A stretch of 51,163 bases of DNA. Origin: JAEUNJ01 sp052035955. Its GTDB lineage: Bacteria > Pseudomonadota > Gammaproteobacteria > Burkholderiales > Rhodocyclaceae. Made by a program: the position numbers and the translations under genes. Within the stretch, counting starts at the first letter, position 1. Every line of letters starts with the position of its first letter. The DNA is taken from contig JBPOHD010000055.1 of the NCBI GenBank assembly GCA_052035955.1, positions 1-51,163 of the forward strand, in the 5' to 3' direction. Shown here piece after piece: positions 7,373-15,897 of this stretch. Under the pieces are notes generated by a model. The model searched no databases and was not told the DNA's origin. It saw nothing but the letters and a program-made list of their open reading frames with translations.

Positions 7373-7978
7373 ATGCACCGCCCCTCCCGCATCTGCATCG
7401 CCCGCCACGGCGAAACCGACTGGAACTCCGCCGGCATACTCCAGGGATGGATGGACGTGCCGATCAACGACAAGGGCCGGGCGCAGGCGCTCGAACTCGC
7501 CGAGTCCCTCGTCGGCGCAGGTTTTTCCACCGTCTATTCGAGCCCCTTGCGACGCGCCCGCGAAACGGCGGACATGGTCGCCCACAGACTGGAATTGCCC
7601 GTGCCGAGCTTCCACGACGGCCTCAAGGAGCGTCATTTCGGGCATTTCCAGGGTGTTCCGAAGGAGGAACTGGCCGTCACCCATCCGGAGGTCCTCGAGG
7701 AAATCACGAGCCGCAATCCGGCCGGGCATTTCGACGGCGGCGAATCCATGGACCACTTCGCCGACCGGGTACTGCACGCCCTCGGCGACATCGCCGACCA
7801 GCACGAGGCGGAGACCGTTCTCGTCATCACCCACGGCTGGGTGATGGACGTCATCACCCGGCACGTCCAGGGACTGCCCCGGGACACCGTCCTGAACATG
7901 AAGCGCAAGAACATCGAATGCCTGTGGCTGGAGGTCGTGGACGGCGAAGTGCGCGAGGCACCGGACGCCGGGGCATAG
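7373..7978 (+). CDS. Histidine phosphatase family protein (phosphoglycerate mutase-like)
   Basis: A 201-residue cytoplasmic member of the histidine phosphatase superfamily. The catalytic ARHGETDWN motif is at about residues 10-18, the SSPLRRARETA block at 56-66, the acid residue in KERHFG near 84, and the second catalytic His in VITHGWVMD near 154. The family includes phosphoglycerate mutases, alpha-ribazole phosphatase and broad phosphatases; the substrate cannot be assigned. It sits 84 bp after the LysR gene and 114 bp before a molybdenum hydroxylase pair, with no clear functional link. Confidence 0.88.
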   Translation: MHRPSRICIARHGETDWNSAGILQGWMDVPINDKGRAQALELAESLVGAGFSTVYSSPLRRARETADMVAHRLELPVPSFHDGLKERHFGHFQGVPKEELAVTHPEVLEEITSRNPAGHFDGGESMDHFADRVLHALGDIADQHEAETVLVITHGWVMDVITRHVQGLPRDTVLNMKRKNIECLWLEVVDGEVREAPDAGA

Positions 7979-8092
7979 AAGCCCGGCTGGCGCAAGGCGT
8001 TTTCCGGACCGTTGGCGGCGCCGGTCGGGGTGCTACCATGATGCCGTCGGCACGCCTTCCGGCGACCGCCGTCCAGCCCCAAGGAGAACCCA

Positions 8093-8551
8093 GTGATCGA
8101 ACTCGACGTCAACGGCATACGCCGTCGCCTGGACGTGGACCCGGACACGCCGCTGCTCTGGGCCCTGCGCGACACCCTGGAACTGACCGGCACCAAGTAC
8201 GGCTGCGGCCAGGCCCTGTGCGGCGCCTGCACGGTGCATGTGGACGGCACGCCGGTACGGGCCTGTTCGGTGCCCGTCTCCTCCGTCGCGGGACGCAGGA
8301 TCACCACCATCGAGGCAGCGGACCGGAGCCGCATCGGCCGCGCCGTCCAGGAAGCCTGGCGGCGACTGGACGTGGTCCAGTGCGGCTACTGCCAGTCCGG
8401 CCAGATCATGGGCGCGATCGCCCTGCTGGCCCGCAACCGGAAGCCGACGGACGCCGACATCGACGCCGCCATGGCGGGCAACCTGTGCCGCTGCGCCACC
8501 TACCAGCGGGTCCGGGCGGCGATCCACGAAGCTGCCAGGGCCCTGGGCTAG
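8093..8551 (+). CDS. iorA: Molybdenum hydroxylase small subunit, 2x[2Fe-2S] (isoquinoline 1-oxidoreductase alpha type)
   Basis: A 152-residue iron-sulfur subunit. The plant-type cluster is held by CGCGQALCGAC (C38, C43, C46) plus C58. The second, helical cluster domain has VVQCGYCQSGQ and NLCRCATY. It starts with GTG at 8093 behind AAGGAGAACCCA. It passes electrons from the molybdopterin subunit encoded 9 bases downstream to an acceptor. IorA/IorB-type enzymes hydroxylate N-heterocycles or oxidise aldehydes; the exact substrate is unknown. No separate FAD subunit gene is adjacent, as is usual for the two-subunit IorAB type. Confidence 0.9.
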   Translation: MIELDVNGIRRRLDVDPDTPLLWALRDTLELTGTKYGCGQALCGACTVHVDGTPVRACSVPVSSVAGRRITTIEAADRSRIGRAVQEAWRRLDVVQCGYCQSGQIMGAIALLARNRKPTDADIDAAMAGNLCRCATYQRVRAAIHEAARALG

Positions 8552-8560
8552 GAGGCGATC

Positions 8561-10780
8561 GTGAGCAACCCCATCCGCAATGACATCCGGAACCTGAGCC
8601 GCCGCCGCTTCCTTCAAAGCGGTGCGGGACTGACCCTCGGCCTCTGCCTGCCCGCCGTCGCGGCGGCCCCGGCGGCCGGACCGGGCAAGGCCGGCGCGGG
8701 CCTGGCGGTCCCGGGCGCCTTCACCCCCAACGCCTTCGTGCGCATCGGTACCGACGACACGGTCACGGTGATCTCCAAGCACCTGGAGATGGGCCAGGGC
8801 ACCTACACGGGCCTCGCCACCCTGCTCGCCGAGGAACTGGATGCCGACTGGAAGACGGTCTCCGTCGAGGGGGCGCCGGCCGATGCGGCGCGCTACAACA
8901 ACCTCTTCTGGGGCCCCGCCCAGGGCACCGGCGGCAGCACGGCCATGGCCAATTCCTGGGAGCAGATGCGCAAGGCGGGTGCCGCTGCCCGGGCCATGCT
9001 GGTGGCCGCCGCGGCGCGCCGCTGGGACGTGCCGGCGGCCGAGATCGCCGTGCGCGATGGCTTGGTCAGCCATCCGGCCTCCAGGCGCAGCGCCCGCTTC
9101 GGCCAGCTCGCGGCGGATGCCGCGAAAGAAGCCGTTCCCGCCGAGGTGAAGCTGAAGGCCCCGAAGGAGTTCCGGCTCATCGGCCGGCGCGCGCCCCGCC
9201 GCGACAGCGCCGCCAAGACCGACGGGACGGCCATGTTCACGATGGACGTGCGGCTGCCCGGCATGCTGGTGGCCGTGGTCGCCCACCCGCCGCGCTTCGG
9301 GGCGAAACCGAAGTCCTTCGACGCCGGGCGTGCCCGGTCGGTCAAGGGCGTGGTGGACGTGGTGCAGATTCCCCAGGGGGTCGCCGTGCTGGCCAGGGAC
9401 ACCTGGAGCGCCAAGAAGGGCCGGGACGCGCTTTCGGTCACCTGGGACGAACGCGGGGCCTTCCGCCGCGGCAGCGACGAGATCCTGGCCGGCTATCGGG
9501 AAATGGCCAAGGCACCCGGCCTGGTCGCCAGGCAGGCCGGCGACACGGATGCGGCCTTTGCGAAGGGGGCGAAGCTCATCGGCGCCGCCTACGACTTCCC
9601 CTACCTGGCCCATGCCGCCATGGAGCCCATGAACTGTGTCCTGCGGCTCGCGCCAGAGGGACTGGAGGTATGGAACGGCGAGCAGATGCACACGGGGGAC
9701 CAGCATGCCCTGGCCGGCCTGTTCGGCCTCAAGCCGGAGCAGGTGACCATCCACACGATGTACGCGGGAGGCAGCTTCGGCCGTCGCGCCAGCAAGGACG
9801 CCGACTACGTGCTGGAGGCAGCCCAGATCGTCAAGGCCATCGGCGGCAAGGCCCCCGTGAAGATGGTGTGGCTGCGGGAAGACGACATGCGCGGCGGCTA
9901 TTACCGCCCCCTGTTCCACCACGCCCTCGAGGCGGCCCTCGACGCGGAGGGCAAGCTCACCGGCTGGCGGCACCGGCTGGTGGGCCAGTCCATCCTCGCC
10001 GGCTCACCCTTCGAAGCCGTGATGGTCAAGGACGGCATCGACACGGTGTCGGTCGAGGGGGCCGCGAACCTGCCCTACGCAATCCCGAACCTGCGGGTGG
10101 ATCTGCACACGCCCAAGGACGTGGGCGTGCCCGTGCTCTGGTGGCGCTCGGTGGGCTCCTCCCACACCGCCTTCTCTACCGAGACCTTCCTCGACGAGGT
10201 GGCGGCGGCCATGGGCCGCGATCCGGTGGCCTTGAGGCTCGACCTGCTGGCGGGCCATCCGCGCCATGCCGCGGTGCTGCGGGTGGCTGCCGAGCAGGCA
10301 GGCTGGGGCAAGCCCCTGGCGCCGGGAAAGGCCGGCGACCGGCGGGGCCGCGGCATCGCCGTGCACGAGTCCTTCAATTCCTATGTCGCGGAGGTGGCCG
10401 AGGTGACGGTGGCCCCGGACGGCAGCCTGCGCGTGGACCGGGTGGTCTGCGCCGTCGATTGCGGGACTGCCATCAACCCGGACAACGTGCGCTCCCAGGT
10501 GGAAGGCGCCGTCGGCTTCGCCCTGTCGGCGGCGCTGCACCAGGCGATCACGCTGACCGAGGGGCGCGTTGACCAGGGCAACTTCGACGGCTTTCCGACG
10601 TTGAGGATGGGGGAAATGCCGAAGGTGGAAGTGCATATCCTGCCCTCCGAGGCGCCGCCCACCGGCATCGGCGAACCGGCGGTGCCACCCCTGGCGCCGG
10701 CCGTGGCCAACGCCATCGCCGCGGCCACCGGCAAGCGCCTGCGCCGGATGCCCTTCGAGACGGGGAACCTGAAGGCCTGA
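8561..10780 (+). CDS. iorB: Molybdopterin-binding subunit of xanthine dehydrogenase family (isoquinoline 1-oxidoreductase beta type)
   Basis: A 739-residue large subunit starting at GTG 8561 behind an AGGAGG site, translated with iorA. The N-terminus has a Tat signal, NLSRRRFLQSGAGLTLGLCL, so the complex is probably exported folded. The molybdopterin cytosine dinucleotide-binding domains show GQGTYTGLATLLAEELDADW near 78, GGSFGRRASKDADY near 405 and VDRVVCAVDCGTAINPDN near 625. The C-terminal ETGNLKA matches the usual end. The length fits IorB (about 730-790). It probably oxidises an N-heteroaromatic compound or aldehyde in the periplasm. Specificity is unproven. Confidence 0.92.
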   Translation: MSNPIRNDIRNLSRRRFLQSGAGLTLGLCLPAVAAAPAAGPGKAGAGLAVPGAFTPNAFVRIGTDDTVTVISKHLEMGQGTYTGLATLLAEELDADWKTVSVEGAPADAARYNNLFWGPAQGTGGSTAMANSWEQMRKAGAAARAMLVAAAARRWDVPAAEIAVRDGLVSHPASRRSARFGQLAADAAKEAVPAEVKLKAPKEFRLIGRRAPRRDSAAKTDGTAMFTMDVRLPGMLVAVVAHPPRFGAKPKSFDAGRARSVKGVVDVVQIPQGVAVLARDTWSAKKGRDALSVTWDERGAFRRGSDEILAGYREMAKAPGLVARQAGDTDAAFAKGAKLIGAAYDFPYLAHAAMEPMNCVLRLAPEGLEVWNGEQMHTGDQHALAGLFGLKPEQVTIHTMYAGGSFGRRASKDADYVLEAAQIVKAIGGKAPVKMVWLREDDMRGGYYRPLFHHALEAALDAEGKLTGWRHRLVGQSILAGSPFEAVMVKDGIDTVSVEGAANLPYAIPNLRVDLHTPKDVGVPVLWWRSVGSSHTAFSTETFLDEVAAAMGRDPVALRLDLLAGHPRHAAVLRVAAEQAGWGKPLAPGKAGDRRGRGIAVHESFNSYVAEVAEVTVAPDGSLRVDRVVCAVDCGTAINPDNVRSQVEGAVGFALSAALHQAITLTEGRVDQGNFDGFPTLRMGEMPKVEVHILPSEAPPTGIGEPAVPPLAPAVANAIAAATGKRLRRMPFETGNLKA

Positions 10781-10802
10781 ACCGGGCCGCGGGGCCGTTT
10801 GC

Positions 10803-11480
10803 CTACTCCGGCGCCGCGGCCCGTTCGTCGATCCAACGGCGGAGGTTGGCCACCGTCTGTTCCAGGTGTGCGACGCGGGCCTCCAGTTCCTGCAACCGCT
10901 CCGCCGGTGCACCCGAGGGAACGGCCGCGGCTTCCCCGGCCTCCGGCGGCTGCCAGATGGGCGCTGCCGGCTCGCCGCTGAAGAGATGGGCGTAGCGGCA
11001 TTCCCGCTTGCCGGGTTCCCGCGCCAGGCGGACGACGAAGGGGCCGTCCTCCCGGGCAGCCAGCGCTTCCAGCACGGCCTCGGCGTGGGCGGCATCGCTG
11101 AAGGGTGCCATGCGGCTGGCGCGGCTGCGCAGTTCGCCGGGGGTCTGGGGCCCGCGCAGGAAGAGTTCGCAGACGATGGCCAGCTCCTGGGGCGAGAACT
11201 TCAGGGTGCCGTATTCGGTGTTGCAGAAGCGGTGCCGGTACTTGGGCACCCGGCTGCCGTAACCCGCCTGCTCGGCCACGTGGAACTTGCGGATGAGGCC
11301 GTCCACCACCGCCTGCACGTCCCCGTCGGCCAGGTCGAGCACCGGGTCCCGGTTGCTCTTCTGGTTGCAGGCGTTGGCCAGCGCATTGAGCGAGAGCGGA
11401 TAGGCCTCCGGCGTGGTGATTTCCTTCTCGATCAGGCAGCCGAGGACGCGGATTTCGTGGGGGCTCAGTTCGATGTTCAT
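10803..11480 (-). CDS. yceH: YceH family protein (DUF480)
   Basis: A 225-residue cytoplasmic protein beginning with LSPHEIRVLGCLIEKEITTP, the hallmark of the UPF0502/YceH family, which carries two winged-helix domains (about 5-85 and 95-165). A C-terminal coiled coil, LQELEARVAHLEQTVANLRR, is visible near residue 200. The family is widely conserved but its role is not established. It converges on iorB with a 22-bp gap. Confidence 0.9.
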   Translation of the reverse strand: MNIELSPHEIRVLGCLIEKEITTPEAYPLSLNALANACNQKSNRDPVLDLADGDVQAVVDGLIRKFHVAEQAGYGSRVPKYRHRFCNTEYGTLKFSPQELAIVCELFLRGPQTPGELRSRASRMAPFSDAAHAEAVLEALAAREDGPFVVRLAREPGKRECRYAHLFSGEPAAPIWQPPEAGEAAAVPSGAPAERLQELEARVAHLEQTVANLRRWIDERAAAPE

Positions 11481-11617
11481 GGCGGCTTCGCGATGGCGCC
11501 GGGGCAGGCCCCGACGGAGCGCGAACTATACGCCCGGCGGTCTCCCGGCGCGGCGGCGCCATGGATTTCCGCCCGGATTTCCGCGATCATTGCGTATCAC
11601 CAAGATCGGAGGAACCC

Positions 11618-12181
11618 ATGACGGAACGCTGCCCCTGGTGTGGGGACGATCCCCTCTACGTGCGCTACCACGACCAGGAGTGGGGCGTCCCGGTCCATGA
11701 CGACGACAAGCTGTTCGAGTTCCTGGTCCTGGAAGGCGCCCAGGCCGGGCTGTCCTGGATCACCGTGCTGCGCAAGCGGGAGAACTACCGGCGCGCCTTC
11801 CACGGCTTCGACGCCGACCGCATCGCCCGCTACGGCGAGAAGGACATCGCCCGCCTGATGGCGGACCCGGGGATCGTGCGCAACCGCCTCAAGATCGCCG
11901 GCACGGTCGCCAATGCGAAGGCCTACCTCGCCGTGCGCGAGGAGTTCGGCAGCTTCGCCGACTGGCTCTGGCGTTTCGTCGACGGCCAGCCCATCGTCAA
12001 TCGCTGGCGGCGCCTGGACCAGGTCCCGGCCACCAGCGGCGAATCCGACGCCATGAGCAAGGAACTCAAGAAGCGCGGCTTCAAGTTCGTCGGCTCCACC
12101 ATCTGCTACGCCCACATGCAGGCCACCGGCATGGTGAACGACCACCTGGTCTCCTGCTTCCGCCATTCGCAAGTCGCCTGA
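11618..12181 (+). CDS. tag: DNA-3-methyladenine glycosylase I
   Basis: A 187-residue base-excision repair enzyme that removes 3-methyladenine. It shows CPWCGDDPLYVRYHDQEWGV at 5-24 with the Zn-binding Cys/His ligands, FEFLVLEGAQAGLSW with the substrate-pocket Glu and Trp, and the C-terminal VGSTICYAHMQATGMVNDH with the second Zn-ligand segment. An upstream in-frame ATG at 11561 would add 19 unlikely residues. The ATG at 11618 has a GGAGGAACCC ribosome site and the family N-terminus MTERCPWC. The next gene starts 3 bases after its stop. Confidence 0.95.
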   Translation: MTERCPWCGDDPLYVRYHDQEWGVPVHDDDKLFEFLVLEGAQAGLSWITVLRKRENYRRAFHGFDADRIARYGEKDIARLMADPGIVRNRLKIAGTVANAKAYLAVREEFGSFADWLWRFVDGQPIVNRWRRLDQVPATSGESDAMSKELKKRGFKFVGSTICYAHMQATGMVNDHLVSCFRHSQVA

Positions 12182-12184
12182 GGA

Positions 12185-13717
12185 ATGACCTTGGAACTCG
12201 CCAGCCTCCTGTCCCGCCACGCGCGCTACCGGCCCGGCCATACCGCCGTCGTCTTCGAGGATCGTCGCCTGACCTGGCGGGAATTCGACGCCGCCGTCAA
12301 CCGGGTCGCCAACGGCTTGCTGCGCCTGGGCATCGCCAAGGGGGACCGGGTGGCGACGGTACTCGGCAACAGCCTGGAACTGCTCGCCATCTACTGGGCC
12401 TGCCCGAAGATCGGCGCGGTCCTGGTACCCCTGTCGCCGCTGCTGACGGCAGGCGGCCTGTCAAGTCTCCTGGCCGACGCGGGCGCCCGCTGCGTCTTCG
12501 TCCAGGGATCGGCGGCGGCGGACGTGGGGAAAGCCTTGCCCCGATTGCCCGCCCTGGCCCCGGAACGGGTCGTGGCCCTCGATGCGACGCCCGGGGCAAC
12601 GCCCTGGGCGGATTTCCTCGACGGTGCGGAATGCCCGCCGCCACCGGGCCTGGGCGGCGACGACCTGTTCAATATCATGTACACCTCCGGCACGACGGGC
12701 CTGCCCAAGGGCATCATGCACACCCACTTCATCCGCGCCATGTACGCCACCCTGATGGGCAACGCCTGGCGCATGAGCCCCGAATCGGTGGTGCTGCACT
12801 CGGGGGCCATCGTCTTCAATGGCGCCTTCGTGACCCTGATGCCCTGCTTCCATCTGGGAGCCACCTATGTCCTGCAACGGCAGTTCGATGCCGCCGCGAC
12901 GCTGGCCGCCATCGCCCGGGAAGGGGTGACCCACATCATGGTCGTCCCGGCCCAGATCATCGCCATGCTCGATTCCCCCGCCTTCGACCCTGCCCGCCTG
13001 ACCGGCCTGCAGATGATACTGTCATTGGGGGCACCCCTGCCGGCGGAGCGCAAGGAGCAGCTGAACCGGCTGTTGCCCGGCCGCTTCCACGAGCTCTACG
13101 GCCTCACGGAGGGATTCGTCACCATCCTGGACCGCGGCGACGCCATTCGCAAGGCCGGTTCCGTCGGTTGTCCGCCGCCCTTCTTCGAAATCCGCATTTC
13201 CCGGGACGACGGGTCGGACGCGGCGGTCGGCGAGGTGGGAGAGATCTGCGGCCGGGGCCCCATCCTGATGACCGGCTACTACGGCAAGCCGGAACTCACC
13301 GCCGAAGCCATCCGCGACGGCTGGCTCCACTCAGGCGACCTGGGCTATCTGGACGAGGAAGGCTTCCTCTTCCTGGTGGACCGCAAGAAGGACATGATCG
13401 ACTCGGGGGGCGTCAAGGTCTATCCCAAGGACATCGAGGAGATCGCCGCGCGCCATCCCGCCGTCGCCGAGGCAGCGGTCTTCGGCATTCCCCACGAGAA
13501 ATGGGGCGAGACGCCGGTGGCGGCCCTGGTCCTCAAGCCCGGCGCGGCGGCCGGCGCGGAGGAACTGCGCGACTGGATCAACGAGCGCGTCGCCGCCCGC
13601 TACCAGCGGTTGCAGCAGGTGATCCTCATGGAGGCGTTTCCCCGCAATGCCGCCGGGAAAACCCTCAAGCGCGAGATGCGCGAACCCTTCTGGGCCGGGC
13701 ACGACAGGAAGATCTGA
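12185..13717 (+). CDS. AMP-dependent acyl-CoA synthetase (ANL superfamily)
   Basis: A 510-residue adenylate-forming ligase. The AMP-binding P-loop YTSGTTGLPKGIMHTH is near 161-176, the A5 motif GRFHELYGLTEGF near 299-311, the GYYGKPELT and WLHSGDLGYLDEEG blocks near 360-390, the hinge DRKKDMIDSGG, and the C-terminal catalytic Lys in NAAGKTLKREMRE. It would activate a carboxylic acid to its CoA thioester via an acyl-adenylate. Fatty acids and aromatic acids are both possible. The start overlaps the tag ribosome-site region, so the two are cotranscribed, although no functional link is obvious. Confidence 0.92.
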   Translation: MTLELASLLSRHARYRPGHTAVVFEDRRLTWREFDAAVNRVANGLLRLGIAKGDRVATVLGNSLELLAIYWACPKIGAVLVPLSPLLTAGGLSSLLADAGARCVFVQGSAAADVGKALPRLPALAPERVVALDATPGATPWADFLDGAECPPPPGLGGDDLFNIMYTSGTTGLPKGIMHTHFIRAMYATLMGNAWRMSPESVVLHSGAIVFNGAFVTLMPCFHLGATYVLQRQFDAAATLAAIAREGVTHIMVVPAQIIAMLDSPAFDPARLTGLQMILSLGAPLPAERKEQLNRLLPGRFHELYGLTEGFVTILDRGDAIRKAGSVGCPPPFFEIRISRDDGSDAAVGEVGEICGRGPILMTGYYGKPELTAEAIRDGWLHSGDLGYLDEEGFLFLVDRKKDMIDSGGVKVYPKDIEEIAARHPAVAEAAVFGIPHEKWGETPVAALVLKPGAAAGAEELRDWINERVAARYQRLQQVILMEAFPRNAAGKTLKREMREPFWAGHDRKI

Positions 13718-13964
13718 TCGGCGCATCCCGGACCGACGCGCCCGCGATGGCGCACCGATAAGCCGCGATCCGGTCTGCGGCCGAGGGGTGGGGGCGGCGC
13801 CTTCGCGCCACCAGGCGGGCCGGAACGGGGCCCCGGTCCGTTTCTGTTCGCGGAAGTGCCTGGACCGGTACCTGCTGGTCCGAACGAACCGGCTTGGTCG
13901 AGAGAACGCCGCGTTGCCGCGTCCCGGCCGACGCTGTCGCATCCCCCCGCTGTCCGCTCCCTAA
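13647..13964 (+). CDS. Small YHS-domain-like ORF, start uncertain, possibly a remnant
   Basis: A 105-residue frame whose middle, from about residue 41, reads RDPVCGRGVGA and then VRFCSRKCLDRYL. This matches the DPVCGM...FCS-x2-C-x3-F/Y pattern of the YHS domain, a small metal-related domain found near heavy-metal and heme systems. The only ATG (13647) lies inside the acyl-CoA synthetase gene, and no ATG, GTG or TTG occurs between that gene's stop and the YHS motif. The DPVCGM Met is Arg here. It overlaps the convergent MFS gene by 4 bases at its end. It may be a real coupled gene or a decayed fragment. Confidence 0.4.
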   Translation: MPPGKPSSARCANPSGPGTTGRSDRRIPDRRARDGAPISRDPVCGRGVGAAPSRHQAGRNGAPVRFCSRKCLDRYLLVRTNRLGRENAALPRPGRRCRIPPLSAP

Positions 13965-15181
13965 CCCGCCCTGGCCGCAACCCGCCGCGCCTCGCCTCCG
14001 ACCACCAGCGCGGTGACGAGGGCCAGGGCCTGCAGGCCGGCTATCCCGTAGAGCACGGCGCCGAACCGGCCGTGGTCCATCAATCGGCCGAAGATCAGGG
14101 GAGCGAGCGCCAGGCCGGTATCGAACCCGGAATAGACGAAGCCGTAGATCCGGCCGAAGGCCGTGTCACCGGCCCTCAACACTGCCGCCCGGCGCACCAT
14201 CAGGTCCCTCGACGGACCCGCGATACCGACGCCGAAGCCCATCACCGCCATCAAGGGCGCCACCCCCCAGCTCGGCGGCGCCCCGGTGGCGAGAAGCAGG
14301 GCCATGACGAAGGCGATGCCCAGGGCGGACGCGATGTTCCTGTCGTGCCGGTCCGAGCGGGTGGCCAGGAAACCGCCAGTGAGGATGCCGCCGGCGCTGC
14401 CCAGCAGATAGGCCGTCAGGCAGGCGGTCGCCTCGATGACCGTCAGGGAATAGGCGTGGCTGAACAGGGACGGCGCGAAGTTCTGCAGGGCGCCGAAGGC
14501 CACCGTGGTCAGGAAAAAGAAACCGAAACACATCCAGACCAGGGTCGAACCGAGAAAGTGGAACGAGCCTCCGGCAGTTTGTTCCCGGGCGGTGGGCGGT
14601 GCAGGCGGATCGCGCAACAGATCGCGGCCCAACAGCATTGCCGACAGGGCGAGGAATCCCACCAGGGCGGCCGCCAGGGCAGCCCATCGCCAACCTGCCA
14701 AGCCGGCGACGGCTGCCATGAGGGCTGCGCCGGCCGCCCAGCCCAGGTTGCCGGCGATGCCGTGCATGGAAAACGCGTGGCCCAGCCGCGATTGGGAGAC
14801 CTTGCGGTTCAGCAGGGTGAAGTCCGCGGGATGGAAGATGCTGTTGCCGAGGCCGGCCAGCGCGGCGGCGGCGGCCAATCCCCAATAGCCGGGCGCCGCC
14901 GCCAGGGCGAGGCCCGACAGGGCCAGGAAGCCGATGCCGACGCACAGGACGCGCCACGCCCCGAGCCGGTCCACGAAGAAACCCGCAGTCGCTTGCCCGA
15001 CGCCCGACAGGATGAAGAACACCGACATCAGGAAGCCGGCTTCGGTGAAGTTGAGCCCGAAATCCGCCATCAGCCACGGAAATAGCGGCGGCAGCATCAG
15101 GTGGAAGAAATGGGAGGTGCCGTGGCCGAAGGCCACCAGGCCGATCACCCGGGCGTCCCGCCCAAGGGGTGTCGCGTTCAT
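13961..15181 (-). CDS. Major facilitator superfamily transporter
   Basis: A 406-residue membrane protein with twelve hydrophobic segments and an MFS-like loop GFFVDRLGAWRVL after the second segment. The family half-repeat is visible again after about residue 210. The longer upstream frame runs through promoter-like AT-rich DNA, so I choose the ATG at 15181 (MNATPLGRDARVIGLVAFGH). The ribosome site is weak. It is divergent from the octaheme cytochrome operon and might export or import a small molecule. No substrate can be assigned. Confidence 0.85.
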   Translation of the reverse strand: MNATPLGRDARVIGLVAFGHGTSHFFHLMLPPLFPWLMADFGLNFTEAGFLMSVFFILSGVGQATAGFFVDRLGAWRVLCVGIGFLALSGLALAAAPGYWGLAAAAALAGLGNSIFHPADFTLLNRKVSQSRLGHAFSMHGIAGNLGWAAGAALMAAVAGLAGWRWAALAAALVGFLALSAMLLGRDLLRDPPAPPTAREQTAGGSFHFLGSTLVWMCFGFFFLTTVAFGALQNFAPSLFSHAYSLTVIEATACLTAYLLGSAGGILTGGFLATRSDRHDRNIASALGIAFVMALLLATGAPPSWGVAPLMAVMGFGVGIAGPSRDLMVRRAAVLRAGDTAFGRIYGFVYSGFDTGLALAPLIFGRLMDHGRFGAVLYGIAGLQALALVTALVVGGEARRVAARAG

Positions 15182-15197
15182 CGACAACCGACTTTCT

Positions 15198-15218
15198 CGA
15201 TAAAACGGTACCTTATCG
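15198..15218. promoter_or_regulatory. Dyad CGATAA-N9-TTATCG upstream of the MFS gene
   Basis: A 6-bp perfect inverted repeat spaced by nine bases lies 17 bases before the MFS start codon. It could be an operator or a 5'-UTR stem. No regulator gene is adjacent and the site is short, so this call is weak. Confidence 0.3.
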
Positions 15219-15241
15219 GAAAATCCTCGGAGGAAGGAGTC

Positions 15242-15255
15242 TTGACTTGGGTCAA
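15242..15255 (+). promoter_or_regulatory. FNR/CRP-superfamily box TTGAC-N4-GTCAA
   Basis: TTGACTTGGGTCAA is a perfect dyad with the TTGAn-N4-nTCAA layout of FNR/ANR/DNR sites. A -10-like TATTAG lies at 15274-15279, which places the dyad near -38 to -41 relative to the predicted start, the class II activator position. It lies 66 bases before the DUF302 gene, the first gene of the octaheme cytochrome operon, and fits control by oxygen or nitrogen oxides. Confidence 0.65.
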
Positions 15256-15321
15256 CACGCCCCCATGGAACAGTATTAGAAAATTCGAATACACGGATAG
15301 GTTTATTGGAGGACACATAAA

Positions 15322-15870
15322 ATGTTGAAAGTCGCAGCGGGTTTCGTGGCCGGCATCGCGGTCACCGGGGTGGCTGCCTGGAGCATGGCGGGCGGCCTGA
15401 TGTTCAACGAGCGCGTCAGCCCCTTCGGGGTCGAGGAAACCGTCGCCCGGATACAGCACAACATCCAGGCCACGGGCAACGGCTGGAGCCTCTCCGGCCT
15501 GCGCAATCCGGGTCGGGCGGTCCAGGCCGACGGGGGCAACACGCTGCCGGTGCTGATGGTGGAAGCCTGCAGCACCCAGTACTCCAAACCCATCCTCAAC
15601 GAGGACAGCGTCCGTTACCTCTCCATCCTGATGCCCTGCAAGATCTCCGTCTACAAGAAGAACGACGGCAAGGTCTACATCGGCACCATGAACGCCGGGC
15701 TGATGGGCAAGATGTTCGGTCCCCTGGTCGGCGACATCATGGGCAAGGTCGCCGAGGACCAGCAGAAGTTCCTGGTCATGGACCCGACCAAACCCGCGCC
15801 ACCGCTGATCGTGCCCAAGGCCGGCGGCGAGGGCGGCGGCGGTGGCGGTGGTGGCGGCAGCGGCTGCTGA
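15322..15870 (+). CDS. Membrane-anchored DUF302 domain protein with Gly-rich tail
   Basis: A 182-residue protein. An N-terminal membrane helix (about residues 4-26) anchors a DUF302 domain starting at SPFGVEETVARIQHNI, with VEACSTQYSKPIL and LSILMPCKISVYKKNDGKVY as its core. The tail is a run of Gly residues ending SGC. DUF302 proteins are small alpha/beta domains of uncertain role, often beside redox or sulfur genes. It starts at ATG 15322 behind TTGGAGGACACATAAA and is the first gene of an operon with an octaheme cytochrome (27-bp gap) and a cytochrome b. It is probably an accessory part of that complex. The terminal Cys is unusual. Confidence 0.85.
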   Translation: MLKVAAGFVAGIAVTGVAAWSMAGGLMFNERVSPFGVEETVARIQHNIQATGNGWSLSGLRNPGRAVQADGGNTLPVLMVEACSTQYSKPILNEDSVRYLSILMPCKISVYKKNDGKVYIGTMNAGLMGKMFGPLVGDIMGKVAEDQQKFLVMDPTKPAPPLIVPKAGGEGGGGGGGGGSGC

Positions 15871-15897
15871 AGCAGACCCAATACTCGGGAGTTCATC

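Noticed and set aside
8093..10780. Xanthine dehydrogenase or carbon monoxide dehydrogenase
   Set aside because: The Tat signal, two-subunit layout, absent FAD subunit and the sequence of the molybdopterin domain fit the IorAB branch instead.
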